Shown: piece after piece, positions 44,454 through 53,972 of the stretch
How the letters are laid out: each line of letters starts with the position of its first letter
Numbering within the stretch: position 1 is the stretch's first letter
From: Lachnospiraceae bacterium
Lineage (GTDB): Bacteria > Bacillota > Clostridia > Lachnospirales > Lachnospiraceae
Length of the DNA: 64,000 nucleotides
Assembly: GCA_024680055.1 (NCBI GenBank)
Contig: JAILCP010000058.1
Coordinates: forward strand, 1 to 64,000
Direction: 5' to 3'
Program-made: the position numbers and the translations under genes
The notes under the pieces: model-generated
Databases searched by the model: none
Told to the model about the DNA's origin: nothing
The model's input: only the letters and a program-made list of their open reading frames with translations

Positions 44454-44473
44454 TTGCAATATGAGGAAATACT

Positions 44474-45217
44474 ATGTCAGAGATTCGAATTAATAAGTAC
44501 TTAAGCGAAGCAGGCTTTTGTTCCCGACGGGAAGCGGATAAAAGAGTGGACAGAGGCGAGGTGTTTATTGACGGTGTCATGGCGGAAAACGGTTCGAAAG
44601 TCCGGGAAGGCCAGGTGGTTACCGTGGGTGGAAAGGAAATTTTAATGGGTGAACAGGAACCTGTTTTAATTGCCTTTCATAAACCGAAAGGAATTGTATG
44701 TACTGCTGAAAAAAGAGAAAAGGACAACATTATTGATTTTATAAACTATCCAACCAGAATTTATCCTGTGGGACGCCTTGACAAAGATTCCACCGGATTG
44801 ATTTTACTTACAAATCAAGGGGACATTGTCAATAAAATGATGCGTTCCGGAAATGCCCATGAAAAGGAATATATTGTAACCTTGAATAAGGATGTGACAG
44901 CGGATTTTATGGAAGGAATGTCATCCGGGGTGCCTATTTTGGATACGGTAACAAGAAAATGTAAGGTGGAAAAAGTAGGAAAGAGAAAAATACGAATTAT
45001 TTTGACCCAGGGCTTGAATCGACAGATTCGACGCATGTGCGAATATTTTGATTATCGTGTGGTGGCTTTAAAGAGAGTTCGCATTATGAACATTTCTCTT
45101 GGAGATTTAAAAGAGGGAACCTATCGGGATGTAACACCAAAGGAGTATGAGGAGTTGCTGAGACGAATCAAAGACTCTTCCAATGCACCCATTCGATATA
45201 AGGGAGAGGGTAAGTAG
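44474..45217 (+). CDS. RsuA/RluB/RluF-family pseudouridine synthase
   Basis: 247 residues. An N-terminal S4 RNA-binding domain (INKYLSEAGFCSRREADKRVDRG) is followed by the synthase domain with the catalytic-Asp signature GRLDKDSTGLILLT and the later GLNRQIRRMCEYF motif. It isomerises uridine in 23S rRNA; RluF (U2604) is the closest by general look, but RluB cannot be excluded. ligA follows after 9 nt, suggesting one transcript. Confidence 0.92.
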   Translation: MSEIRINKYLSEAGFCSRREADKRVDRGEVFIDGVMAENGSKVREGQVVTVGGKEILMGEQEPVLIAFHKPKGIVCTAEKREKDNIIDFINYPTRIYPVGRLDKDSTGLILLTNQGDIVNKMMRSGNAHEKEYIVTLNKDVTADFMEGMSSGVPILDTVTRKCKVEKVGKRKIRIILTQGLNRQIRRMCEYFDYRVVALKRVRIMNISLGDLKEGTYRDVTPKEYEELLRRIKDSSNAPIRYKGEGK

Positions 45218-45226
45218 GAGAAGGTT

Positions 45227-47233
45227 ATGACAAAAAAAGAGTACGAAAAACTAAAAGAAACCATAGACTACCACATGGATCGTTACTATAATCTGGACCA
45301 ACCGGAAATTAGCGATTATGAGTACGACCAGCTGATGATTCAATTAAAAGAGGCAGAAAAGCAGCACCCTGACTGGGTGAGCCAGGATTCCCCGTCTCAG
45401 AAAATCGGAGGAATTGCCAAGAGGGAAGCGGGGGTAAAAATCACCCATGATGTGCCAATGCTTTCCATTGAGGACGTATTTGATAAAAAGGATGTGGAAG
45501 CTTTTGTTGTAAAAGTAAAGGAAAAACATCCGGATGCTTCTTTTTCGGTGGAGGCCAAAATTGACGGTCTTTCTGCCACCCTTCGCTATACCAAAAAAGA
45601 AGATGGAAAGATGCATCTTGACCTGTGTGAAACAAGAGGAGACGGTTTTGTTGGGGAGGATGTTACCGCCAATGCATTGGTGATTCCCGATGTACAAAAA
45701 ACCCTGGATTTACCTTATGAGGAACTTCAAATTCGAGGGGAAGTGTATATGAGTCATGAGGATTTTCAAAGATTCAACGATGTACAAAGGGAAAACGGAA
45801 AAAAACTTGCGGCCAATCCGAGAAATCTTGCGGCCGGAACCCTTCGCCAGTTGGATCCTGCAATTACAAAGCAGCGTGGGTTAAAAATGTTTGTTTTTAA
45901 TGTGCAAAAGGGCCCAAAACAATTGATGGAAAGCCATGTAGCGGGACTTTCCATGCTGAAAGAAAACGGAGTACCGGTTGTATATCATGAAAAATGCAAT
46001 ACAGCGGAGGAAGTGCTTTTTGTTATTGATAAAATAGCACAGTTGCGTGGCAGCTGGAACTATGACATTGATGGCGTGGTAATTAAAATCGATCAGGTGG
46101 ACTATCGAAAGGATTTTGAGGCCGGAAGCAAATACAGCAGCGGTCACATTGCATACAAATACCCGCCGGAAGAATGTGTTGTGGTAATGGATGATATTTT
46201 GGTCAACGTGGGAAGAACAGGAAAGCTGACCTTTACCGGTGTTTTCCATGACGAAAAAACCGGGGAACCGGCCAGACTTTGCGGAACCAGCGTATCCAGA
46301 GCGACCCTTCATAACATGGACTATATCAAAGAGATGAAAATCGGAATGGGGGGTGCTTACAAGCTCTATAAAAGCGGTGAAATCATTCCCAAGTTAAACG
46401 GATGTGTAAAGGAGCCGGCAAGAATTTTTGAGGCTCCGACAAAGTGCCCTGTTTGTGGGGATGACTTGGTGTCAGAGGAAGACTCCTGTGATATCCGTTG
46501 TATTAATCTTTCCTGTCCTGCACAGCTCACCAGGGCCATTGCCTATTTTGCATCCTTGGATTGCATGAATATTGTGGGACTTGGGGAAACCCTGATTGAC
46601 GATCTGGTAAAAGAGGGTTATCTGAAGGATTATGCGGATATTTACTATTTAAAAAATCATCGGGAAGAATTGATTGAAAATGGTATTCTCGGTAAGGAAA
46701 AGAATACAGATAAGATTTTGGCTGCCATTGAAGCATCCAAAGACCGGGAGGTATCTAAAGTATTGTGTGCCTTATCCATTCGAAATGTGGGCAAAACCAC
46801 GGCAAAGGATGTAATGAAGCATTTTAACAGTCTGGATGAGTTGATGAATGCATCCATGGAACAGCTGGTGGAAATTGACGATGTGGGAGAAACCACAGCC
46901 ACCTGTATCAGTGAATTTTTCAGCGATGAGAATAATCGAAAAATCTTGGAAAAATTAAAGAATGCCGGCGTTCAAACCAAAAAAGAAGCAGGCGAAGATG
47001 TGGAAAAGAAACTGGAGGGCCTTACCATTGTGGTAACCGGTACATTGCCAACACTTTCCAGAAAAGAGGCTGCAGAGTTGATTGAAACCTATGGAGGAAA
47101 AAACACCTCGTCGGTAAGCAAAAAGACGTCCTATGTTTTGGCAGGAGAAGCGGCCGGGTCGAAACTCACCAAGGCAAATGAACTGGGAATACCGGTAATT
47201 ACCGAGGAGGAATTTTTGAAAATGATACAGTAA
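45227..47233 (+). CDS. ligA: NAD-dependent DNA ligase
   Basis: Joins Okazaki fragments and repairs nicks. 668 residues in the standard order: Ia domain, adenylation domain with the nucleophile lysine in EAKIDGLSATLRY, OB fold, a four-Cys zinc finger (CPVCGDDLVSEEDSCDIRC and CPAQ), tandem helix-hairpin-helix repeats, and a C-terminal BRCT domain (LEGLTIVVTGTLPTLSRKEA). AAGG ribosome site. It shares a transcript with the pseudouridine synthase gene. Confidence 0.97.
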   Translation: MTKKEYEKLKETIDYHMDRYYNLDQPEISDYEYDQLMIQLKEAEKQHPDWVSQDSPSQKIGGIAKREAGVKITHDVPMLSIEDVFDKKDVEAFVVKVKEKHPDASFSVEAKIDGLSATLRYTKKEDGKMHLDLCETRGDGFVGEDVTANALVIPDVQKTLDLPYEELQIRGEVYMSHEDFQRFNDVQRENGKKLAANPRNLAAGTLRQLDPAITKQRGLKMFVFNVQKGPKQLMESHVAGLSMLKENGVPVVYHEKCNTAEEVLFVIDKIAQLRGSWNYDIDGVVIKIDQVDYRKDFEAGSKYSSGHIAYKYPPEECVVVMDDILVNVGRTGKLTFTGVFHDEKTGEPARLCGTSVSRATLHNMDYIKEMKIGMGGAYKLYKSGEIIPKLNGCVKEPARIFEAPTKCPVCGDDLVSEEDSCDIRCINLSCPAQLTRAIAYFASLDCMNIVGLGETLIDDLVKEGYLKDYADIYYLKNHREELIENGILGKEKNTDKILAAIEASKDREVSKVLCALSIRNVGKTTAKDVMKHFNSLDELMNASMEQLVEIDDVGETTATCISEFFSDENNRKILEKLKNAGVQTKKEAGEDVEKKLEGLTIVVTGTLPTLSRKEAAELIETYGGKNTSSVSKKTSYVLAGEAAGSKLTKANELGIPVITEEEFLKMIQ

Positions 47234-47236
47234 GTG

Positions 47237-47265
47237 TTTTCAAAATTCGATACTTTTGGTATAAT
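47237..47265 (+). promoter_or_regulatory. Promoter of the Asp23-family gene
   Basis: TTTTCA (47237-47242), a 17-nt spacer, and TATAAT (47260-47265), with TGG at the extended -10 position to compensate for the weak -35. Confidence 0.65.
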
Positions 47266-47306
47266 GATTCTATCTATGATGAACATGTTTGTAGGAGGCA
47301 GAATAT

Positions 47307-47681
47307 ATGGCTGAAGACAGAAAAGCGTTTGTAATAAAGGAAGATGACATGGGAGAAATTACCGTGGCAGAAGAGGTTGTTGCAATTATTGCAGGAATTG
47401 CTTCCACCGAGGTAGAAGGAGTAAGCTCCATGTCCGGTAATATTACCAATGAGATTGTTGCGAAACTTGGAATGAAGAATTTATCCAAAGGTGTTCGCGT
47501 GGAGATGTGTGAGAACACCGTAAGCGTTCTGGTATCCGTGATTGTGGATTATCAGGCTAACGTTCCTGAAGTATCAAGAAAGGTTCAGGAAAGAATCAAG
47601 ACGTCCATTGAAAACATGACAGGTCTCAACGTTGCTGAAGTAAATGTAAAGATTGCAGGTATTAACGTGAAAGACAACTAA
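47307..47681 (+). CDS. Asp23/Gls24 family envelope stress response protein
   Basis: 124-residue cytoplasmic protein of the Asp23 (DUF322) family, with the typical EITVAEEVVAIIAGIASTEVEGV start and VIVDYQANVPEVSRKVQERIK core. Relatives attach to the membrane via AmaP and affect cell wall stress. It is commonly placed just before nusB in Firmicutes, as here. GGAGG ribosome site. Confidence 0.93.
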   Translation: MAEDRKAFVIKEDDMGEITVAEEVVAIIAGIASTEVEGVSSMSGNITNEIVAKLGMKNLSKGVRVEMCENTVSVLVSVIVDYQANVPEVSRKVQERIKTSIENMTGLNVAEVNVKIAGINVKDN

Positions 47682-47689
47682 GAAAAGGT

Positions 47690-47714
47690 GAGGGTGTCTA
47701 GTGACACCCTCTTT
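47690..47714 (+). terminator. Probable weak terminator after the Asp23 gene
   Basis: A perfect 9-bp stem GAGGGTGTC / GACACCCTC with a TAGT loop, but only three T, so nusB may be reached by read-through. Confidence 0.6.
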
Positions 47715-47744
47715 CGTTTATGAAGAGAATTATGAGGAAGAAGT

Positions 47745-48140
47745 ATGAAAAGAAGAGAATTAAGAGATCGTATTTTTAAAATGTTATTTCGTGTAGAATT
47801 TCACGAGGCAGACAGTTTAGGAGAACAGTTGCAGGAATTTATTGCTGAGAATGAACCTATGGAAGAAGAGGATGAAGCTTACATTGAGCACAAATATCTT
47901 GCAATTAAAGAAAAGATTGAAGAAATTGACGCCAAGATTAATGAAAATGCAAAGGGTTGGAAGACCAGCCGTATGGGTAAGGTGGACTTGACCATTATTC
48001 GCCTTGGAGTATATGAAATGCTCTATGATGAAGAGATTCCAACTTCAGTAGCAATTAACGAGGCAGTGGAACTGGCAAAGAAATACGGCACAGATGATTC
48101 CCCTGCGTTTGTAAACGGTATTTTAGCAAAGATGGCATGA
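47745..48140 (+). CDS. nusB: Transcription antitermination factor NusB
   Basis: 131-residue helical RNA-binding factor that with S10 supports rRNA antitermination. The N-terminal RELRDRIFKMLFRVEFH and the C-terminal SVAINEAVELAKKYGTDDSPAFVNGIL signatures are clear. It opens a tight operon; its stop overlaps the xseA start (ATGA, 4 nt). Confidence 0.95.
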   Translation: MKRRELRDRIFKMLFRVEFHEADSLGEQLQEFIAENEPMEEEDEAYIEHKYLAIKEKIEEIDAKINENAKGWKTSRMGKVDLTIIRLGVYEMLYDEEIPTSVAINEAVELAKKYGTDDSPAFVNGILAKMA

Positions 48141-49351
48141 TAAAGAATGTATACAGTGTTTCACAGGTAAATAAATACGTAAAGAACATGTTTGCCCAGG
48201 ATTTTCTTTTAAATCGTATTTACGTAAAAGGAGAACTTTCCAATTGCAAATATCACACTTCAGGACATGTGTATTTTACCCTGAAAGATCAAGGGGGAAC
48301 CATAAACGGGGTGATGTTTGCATCCAATGTTCGCAGCTTAAAATTCCGTATGGAAAGCGGACAAAGTGTCATTGTTCTGGGATCGGTTCAGGTATTTGAG
48401 AAAACCGGTGCCTATCAGCTTTATGCACGGGAAGTGGTGCTTGATGGCGAGGGCGTTCTTTATCAGAAGTTCGCGGCCTTAAAGCAGGAATTGGAAGAGA
48501 TGGGAATGTTTGATTCCATGTATAAGAAACCTATTCCAAAGTATGTGCATACGGTGGGTGTGGTGACTGCCAAGACCGGAGCGGCTATTCAGGATATAAT
48601 TAATATCACCCATCGAAGAAATCCTTATGTGCAGCTTGTTTTATGTCCTGTTTTGGTGCAGGGAGAAGATGCACCCCGCAGTATTGTGGAAGGCATTTAC
48701 CAAATGGAACAGGTGAAGCCGGATGTTATGATTGTGGGCCGCGGAGGCGGATCTTTGGAGGACTTGTGGGCATTTAACGAAAAGGAAGTGGCCAAGGCTA
48801 TTTTTGATTGCTCCATTCCGATTATCAGTGCTGTGGGACATGAAACAGATACCACCATTGCAGACATGGTGGCAGATTTAAGGGCACCCACACCATCTGC
48901 AGCAGCAGAGCTGGCAGTTTTTGATGTGGAACAGTTTTTTGCCAAAGTGGACCGCATGGAATTTGCATTGAACCAAAGAATGCAAATGGTATTGGAACAA
49001 AAAAAGCATGCTTTGCTGGATAAGAAAATGCGTCTGGAAAAGGAAAGTCCTGTAAACAGGTTAAATGATCATCGCATGCGTTGCGTGGACTACGAAGAAA
49101 CTCTGGATCGCTTAATGAAAGACAAGGTAACAAGTTATCGTCATAAATTGGAACTTTTGGCAGGTACGTTGGATGGACTTTCACCGCTGAAGAAATTAAG
49201 TCAGGGACTCAGTTACGTGGAAGACGTGAAGGGTACAGCCATTCACAGTGTCGCCCAGGTCAAAGAGGGAGATTCACTGAACGTGCATGTGATGGATGGC
49301 GATATTATGGTAAAAGTAACGGATGTAAAGGAGAAATCAGATGGCAGATAA
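48137..49351 (+). CDS. xseA: Exodeoxyribonuclease VII large subunit
   Basis: Single-strand exonuclease subunit of 404 residues. An N-terminal OB fold (about 1-100, VKGELSNCKYHTSGHVYFTLKD), then the catalytic domain with VGVVTAKTGAAIQDI, GRGGGSLEDLWAFN and GHETDTTIADMVADLRAPTPSAAAEL, and a coiled-coil tail. It overlaps nusB by 4 nt and xseB by 11 nt, fitting coordinated synthesis of the complex. Confidence 0.97.
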   Translation: MIKNVYSVSQVNKYVKNMFAQDFLLNRIYVKGELSNCKYHTSGHVYFTLKDQGGTINGVMFASNVRSLKFRMESGQSVIVLGSVQVFEKTGAYQLYAREVVLDGEGVLYQKFAALKQELEEMGMFDSMYKKPIPKYVHTVGVVTAKTGAAIQDIINITHRRNPYVQLVLCPVLVQGEDAPRSIVEGIYQMEQVKPDVMIVGRGGGSLEDLWAFNEKEVAKAIFDCSIPIISAVGHETDTTIADMVADLRAPTPSAAAELAVFDVEQFFAKVDRMEFALNQRMQMVLEQKKHALLDKKMRLEKESPVNRLNDHRMRCVDYEETLDRLMKDKVTSYRHKLELLAGTLDGLSPLKKLSQGLSYVEDVKGTAIHSVAQVKEGDSLNVHVMDGDIMVKVTDVKEKSDGR

Positions 49352-49556
49352 AACCATAGAAGATGCGTTTGATTCCATCGAAAAAATAATAGAGAAAATG
49401 CAAAACAAAGACACCTCTTTGGCAGAATCCTTTGCGTTATACGAAGAGGGAATGAAGGAGGTTTCTTTTTGCAATAAGGAAATAGATGGAGTAGAAAAGA
49501 AAATCCGGATTCTAACAAAGGAGCAGGAAAGTGACGGGGATGCAGAAGGAGTTTAA
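49341..49556 (+). CDS. xseB: Exodeoxyribonuclease VII small subunit
   Basis: 71-residue helical subunit that wraps the XseA tail. It has the family pattern (FDSIEKIIEKMQNKDTSLAESFALYEEGM). It begins inside xseA (GGAGAAATCAG upstream provides the ribosome site) and its end overlaps the ispA start by 26 nt. Confidence 0.95.
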   Translation: MADKTIEDAFDSIEKIIEKMQNKDTSLAESFALYEEGMKEVSFCNKEIDGVEKKIRILTKEQESDGDAEGV

Positions 49557-50430
49557 AGAAAAACAACAGTTGGCCCAGGAGATTGTATATTCCTTTTTGC
49601 CACAGGAAGAGGGCTTGCAAAAAAGTTGCCTTATGGCAATGAATTACAGTGTAAAGGCACCCGGAAAACGGCTTCGCCCTTTATTGATGATGGAAACCTA
49701 CAGGATGTTTCACGGAGAATTTCCAAATAAGGTGTTGGAACATTTTATGGCGGCATTGGAATTTATACATACCTATTCGCTGGTGCATGATGACTTGCCG
49801 GCCATGGATAATGATGAATACAGAAGGGGCAGAAAAACAACTCATATTGTTTACGGACATGCCATGGGAATTCTGGCAGGAGATGCCCTTTTGAACTATG
49901 CCTATGAAACCGCCATAGGAAGCCTTTTTGAACCTTTGGCAGACGCAGAAAGAATTGGCATGGCAATGAAGGTACTGAGTGAAAAGGCCGGAATTTTTGG
50001 TATGGTAGGCGGCCAGGTTGTGGATGTGGAGAACGAAGGAAACCCGTTGTCCATGGAACAGTTGGATTTTATTTACCGATTGAAAACATCGGCGCTTTTG
50101 GAATGTGCCATGATGATTGGCGCTATTTTAGCAGGGGCAACAAAAAAACAGGTGGATGAAATTGAAGCCATTGCAAGAAATATTGGAATTGCCTTTCAGA
50201 TTCAGGATGACATCCTGGATATTACAAGTACCACAGAGGTGCTTGGTAAGCCGGTGGGCAGCGATGAGAAGAATCAGAAAATGACTTATGCAGTTTTAAA
50301 AGGAGTGGAACAATCCGCAAAAGATGTGGAAAAATTAAGCCGTCAGGCGGTTGAAAAACTCCATGAAATGAAATTAGAAGATGAATTTGTGTCAGAGTTG
50401 CTTCTTTCACTGATTCATAGAAAAAAATAG
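49531..50430 (+). CDS. ispA: Farnesyl/geranyl diphosphate synthase
   Basis: 299-residue all-helical prenyltransferase making geranyl or farnesyl diphosphate for undecaprenyl phosphate synthesis. The first Asp-rich motif is DDLPAMDND (chain-length region LVHDDLPAMD), and the second is DDILD. GTG 49531 has AAAGGAG 7 nt upstream and lies inside xseB (26-nt overlap); ATG 49540 is an alternative start three codons in. It sits beside dxs, so two isoprenoid genes are adjacent. Confidence 0.94.
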   Translation: MTGMQKEFKEKQQLAQEIVYSFLPQEEGLQKSCLMAMNYSVKAPGKRLRPLLMMETYRMFHGEFPNKVLEHFMAALEFIHTYSLVHDDLPAMDNDEYRRGRKTTHIVYGHAMGILAGDALLNYAYETAIGSLFEPLADAERIGMAMKVLSEKAGIFGMVGGQVVDVENEGNPLSMEQLDFIYRLKTSALLECAMMIGAILAGATKKQVDEIEAIARNIGIAFQIQDDILDITSTTEVLGKPVGSDEKNQKMTYAVLKGVEQSAKDVEKLSRQAVEKLHEMKLEDEFVSELLLSLIHRKK

Positions 50431-50440
50431 GGATGATAAA

Positions 50441-52303
50441 ATGGTACTGGATAATATAAAACAGTCAAATGATATAAAAAATATTGCAAAGGAAGATTTG
50501 CCGCAGCTTGCAGATGAAATCCGAGAATTCATTTTGGAGCATGTCTCCAAAACAGGAGGACATTTGGCCTCCAATCTTGGAGTTGTGGAATTGACCATGG
50601 CAATTCATCTTAGTTTTGACGTGGAAAAGGATCATATTGTATGGGATGTGGGACACCAATGCTATACACATAAGATTTTAACCGGAAGAAAAGAACAGTT
50701 TGATACTTTGAGACAATATAAGGGACTCAGTGGTTTTCCAAAACGAATGGAAAGTAAGGCGGATGCCTTTGATACCGGACACAGTTCCAATTCCATTTCT
50801 GCGGGAATGGGATATGCAGCAGCCAGAAATCTAAAGCATACAGATGAAAAGGTTGTGGTAGTCATCGGCGACGGAGCCATGACCGGAGGAATCGCTTACG
50901 AAGCTTTAAATAATGCATCCACCGTGGATGGTAATTTTATTATTATTTTAAACGATAATAATATGTCCATTTCCGAAAATGTGGGTGGCATGAATGCCCA
51001 GTTAACAAAATTGAGAACAGGCAACGTATATCGTGACTTGAAGAAGGCGGTGACCGATTCCCTGGAAAAAATTCCGGCGGTCGGTGACGGTATGGTACGA
51101 ACCATACGAAAAACAAAAAACGGAATCAAACAGTTTATTGTACCGGGAATGTTTTTTGAAGAAATGGGAATCACCTATCTTGGCCCATGCGACGGACATA
51201 ACATTCCGCAGCTAACCAAGATGTTCCGAGATGCCAAACGGGTGGACGGCCCGGTATTAATTCATGTAATGACAGAAAAAGGCAAGGGATATGAACATGC
51301 AGAGCGTCATCCTGCAAGATTCCATTCCACCGGAGCCTTTGATATAGAGACAGGACTTGGAAAGAAGGGAAAACCTTCTTATACAGATATTTTCTCCACC
51401 GTTATGAGAAAACTGGGGGAGAGAAATGACAAGGTGGTTGCCATTACTGCAGCCATGGCAGACGGAACAGGACTTCGACGTTTTCGAAATCTGTATCCGG
51501 AGCGATTTTTTGATGTGGGTATTGCAGAACAGCATGGCGTAACTTTTAGCGCAGGACTTTCTTTATCCGGATTTGTGCCTGTTTTTGCAGTATATTCCTC
51601 ATTTTTACAGCGAGGATTTGATGAAATTGCCCAGGATGTCTGCATGCAGAACCTTCATGTGGTGTTTGCCATTGACCGTGCAGGACTTGTGGGAAATGAC
51701 GGTCCCACCCATCATGGAGTATTTGACATTGCTTACTTAAGTATGCTTCCAAACATGGTGTTAATGGCACCAAAGAACAAATGGGAACTTTCCGATATGG
51801 TAAAATATGCCATTTCCCATAACGGTCCCATCGCTCTTCGTTACCCAAGGGGCGAGGCATACGATGAATTAAAAGAACACAGAGAACCGATTCGACTTGG
51901 AAAATCCGAGGTGATTCAAGAAGGAGAAGAGGTGGCTCTGATTGCATATGGAGCCATGGTAAAACAGGCCTATCAGGCGGCAACTTGTTTAGAACAGCAA
52001 GGGAAAAAGGTTACCGTAATCAACTTAAGATTTGCCAAACCACTGGATACCGCCATGCTTGATGAGGTGGCAAAAAATCATAAGGCAGTGATCACCTTGG
52101 AAGACCATTCTCTAAAAGGAGGCATCGGATCCATGATAGCTGATTACTATGCCACAAAGGGTGATGATAATGTGGTGCTGAAACATGTGGGTGTACCGGA
52201 TGAGTACATTGAGCAGGGAAGTGTTTCTCAGCTATATGAAGAATGCAACATGGATGTTTCAAGTATTGTGGATTTGGTTCATTCATTGGATAATAGAGAA
52301 TAA
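50441..52303 (+). CDS. dxs: 1-deoxy-D-xylulose-5-phosphate synthase
   Basis: First enzyme of the MEP isoprenoid pathway, condensing pyruvate and glyceraldehyde 3-phosphate. 620 residues with the thiamine-diphosphate site GDGAMTGGIAYEALNNA, conserved DVGHQCYTHKILTGR and GIAEQHGVTFSAGL (the catalytic Glu). Works with IspA encoded 10 nt upstream. The gap to tlyA is 14 nt. Confidence 0.97.
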   Translation: MVLDNIKQSNDIKNIAKEDLPQLADEIREFILEHVSKTGGHLASNLGVVELTMAIHLSFDVEKDHIVWDVGHQCYTHKILTGRKEQFDTLRQYKGLSGFPKRMESKADAFDTGHSSNSISAGMGYAAARNLKHTDEKVVVVIGDGAMTGGIAYEALNNASTVDGNFIIILNDNNMSISENVGGMNAQLTKLRTGNVYRDLKKAVTDSLEKIPAVGDGMVRTIRKTKNGIKQFIVPGMFFEEMGITYLGPCDGHNIPQLTKMFRDAKRVDGPVLIHVMTEKGKGYEHAERHPARFHSTGAFDIETGLGKKGKPSYTDIFSTVMRKLGERNDKVVAITAAMADGTGLRRFRNLYPERFFDVGIAEQHGVTFSAGLSLSGFVPVFAVYSSFLQRGFDEIAQDVCMQNLHVVFAIDRAGLVGNDGPTHHGVFDIAYLSMLPNMVLMAPKNKWELSDMVKYAISHNGPIALRYPRGEAYDELKEHREPIRLGKSEVIQEGEEVALIAYGAMVKQAYQAATCLEQQGKKVTVINLRFAKPLDTAMLDEVAKNHKAVITLEDHSLKGGIGSMIADYYATKGDDNVVLKHVGVPDEYIEQGSVSQLYEECNMDVSSIVDLVHSLDNRE

Positions 52304-52317
52304 TTACTGGAGAAAAC

Positions 52318-53124
52318 ATGAAAGAAAGATTAGACGTTTTATTGGTAAAAAGAAATTTGGCGCCCTCAAGAGAGAAGGCAAAGGCCCTGATTATGGCAGG
52401 AGATGTTTTTGTGGACGACCAAAAGGAAGATAAGGCAGGCACCATGTTTGCCGACACCGTAAAAATCGAGGTACATGGAAATACCCTCCGCTATGTAAGC
52501 AGAGGGGGTCTGAAACTGGAGAAGGCCATGAAGGAATTTCCCATTGATTTACAGGACAAGGTATGTATGGACATTGGGGCATCCACCGGAGGTTTTACCG
52601 ATTGCATGTTGCAAAACGGTGCAAAAAAAGTATATTCTGTAGATGTGGGTTACGGACAGTTTGCATGGAAACTTCGCCAGGATGAACGAGTGGTGTGTAT
52701 GGAAAAAACCAACATTCGTTACGTTACAAGGGAACATATTGACGAAGCCCTGGATTTTGCTTCTTGCGATGTATCTTTTATCTCTTTAACCAAGGTTTTG
52801 GGACCGGCCTATGAGCTGTTGAAAGATGGCGGCGAAATGGTATGTCTGATAAAACCCCAGTTTGAAGCGGGAAAAGAAAAAGTCGGTAAGAAAGGGGTTG
52901 TAAGAGACCCGAAAACCCACTTGGAAGTGATAGAAACCATTGTTGACTTTTGTGTGGAAACGAAATTTTCGGTGATGGGATTGTCTTATTCACCGATAAA
53001 AGGACCGGAAGGAAACATTGAATATTTGATTTACATAAAGAAGACAGGTAATGGAAGTATTGAAGGAGATGTAAATCCGGAGAACGTTGTGAAATGTGCC
53101 CACGGACAATTGGATCAGGTATGA
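52318..53124 (+). CDS. tlyA: TlyA-family rRNA 2'-O-methyltransferase (S4 plus FtsJ domains)
   Basis: 268 residues. An S4 domain (RLDVLLVKRNLAPSREKAKALIMAG) at the N-terminus and an FtsJ-like methyltransferase with the SAM motif DIGASTGGFTDCML near residue 85. Homologues methylate ribose of 16S/23S rRNA and some are annotated as hemolysins. The stop overlaps the nadK start (ATGA). The tlyA-nadK-(argR)-recN order is conserved in Firmicutes, but argR is missing here. Confidence 0.93.
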   Translation: MKERLDVLLVKRNLAPSREKAKALIMAGDVFVDDQKEDKAGTMFADTVKIEVHGNTLRYVSRGGLKLEKAMKEFPIDLQDKVCMDIGASTGGFTDCMLQNGAKKVYSVDVGYGQFAWKLRQDERVVCMEKTNIRYVTREHIDEALDFASCDVSFISLTKVLGPAYELLKDGGEMVCLIKPQFEAGKEKVGKKGVVRDPKTHLEVIETIVDFCVETKFSVMGLSYSPIKGPEGNIEYLIYIKKTGNGSIEGDVNPENVVKCAHGQLDQV

Positions 53125-53951
53125 ACAAATTTATCATTATTGCAAACGCAATCAAAACAAACAGTAAACATTATGTAGAGATTCTTCAGGATGCAATCAA
53201 GTCCAATCATGCAACACAAGAGACGGTGTGGATTTATGATGATACGGATTTGAAGGAATCCATAAAGGACATGGACTTTAGCGGAATGGATGCAGCCATT
53301 GTGGTAGGTGGAGACGGAACCATGATACGTGCAGCCAGAGCTTTAAGGCAGTACGATTTTCCTTTTGTTGGGGTCAATCTTGGAACCGTTGGTTTCTTGT
53401 GCGAAATTGACAAGGAACACATTCCGGAAAGTGTAAAACGTCTTGTGGAGAATGATTTTGAAATCGAGCAGCGTATGATGCTGTGTGGCGTGGCAGAAAC
53501 CACCGGAAGAGATTATGCGTTAAATGAAATTGCATTTGGTAGGGGACGCCAGATGAATGTGGTTTCTTTGGCGCTTTATGTGGACGGGAAACATTTGATT
53601 ACTTATCGTGGAGATGGTCTTGTAATTGCAACGCCAACGGGATCCACTGCATACAGTCTTGCCTGTGGAGGCCCGATTTTAGATCCAAGGTCCAGAATGA
53701 TTATTGTAACACCAATTGCGCCCCATTCCATTTCTTCTGCAAGAAGTATTGTGCTGGAAGTGGGAGTGGAAATCGAAATACGACCGGTATTTCGTAATGA
53801 CCGTAATCAAAATGATATTGTGGTATGTTTTGACGGAACCGATACCTATTCCATGACGGGGCCGGTGGGAATTTGCAAAGCCAATAATGATTTGAAAATG
53901 ATTAAAATGAGTGAAACCGGATTTTTGGATGTGCTGAAACACAAATTGTAA
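53121..53951 (+). CDS. nadK: NAD kinase
   Basis: Phosphorylates NAD to NADP. 276 residues with the GGDGTMIRAAR motif (near residue 60), ALNEIAFGRG, and the TPTGSTAYSLACGGPI Gly-rich motif. The track starts at 53094 in the tlyA end; ATG 53121, overlapping the tlyA TGA by 4 nt, gives the expected MNKFIIIANA start. Confidence 0.96.
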   Translation: MNKFIIIANAIKTNSKHYVEILQDAIKSNHATQETVWIYDDTDLKESIKDMDFSGMDAAIVVGGDGTMIRAARALRQYDFPFVGVNLGTVGFLCEIDKEHIPESVKRLVENDFEIEQRMMLCGVAETTGRDYALNEIAFGRGRQMNVVSLALYVDGKHLITYRGDGLVIATPTGSTAYSLACGGPILDPRSRMIIVTPIAPHSISSARSIVLEVGVEIEIRPVFRNDRNQNDIVVCFDGTDTYSMTGPVGICKANNDLKMIKMSETGFLDVLKHKL

Positions 53952-53972
53952 AAGCAAAAAGAGGATAAGGAA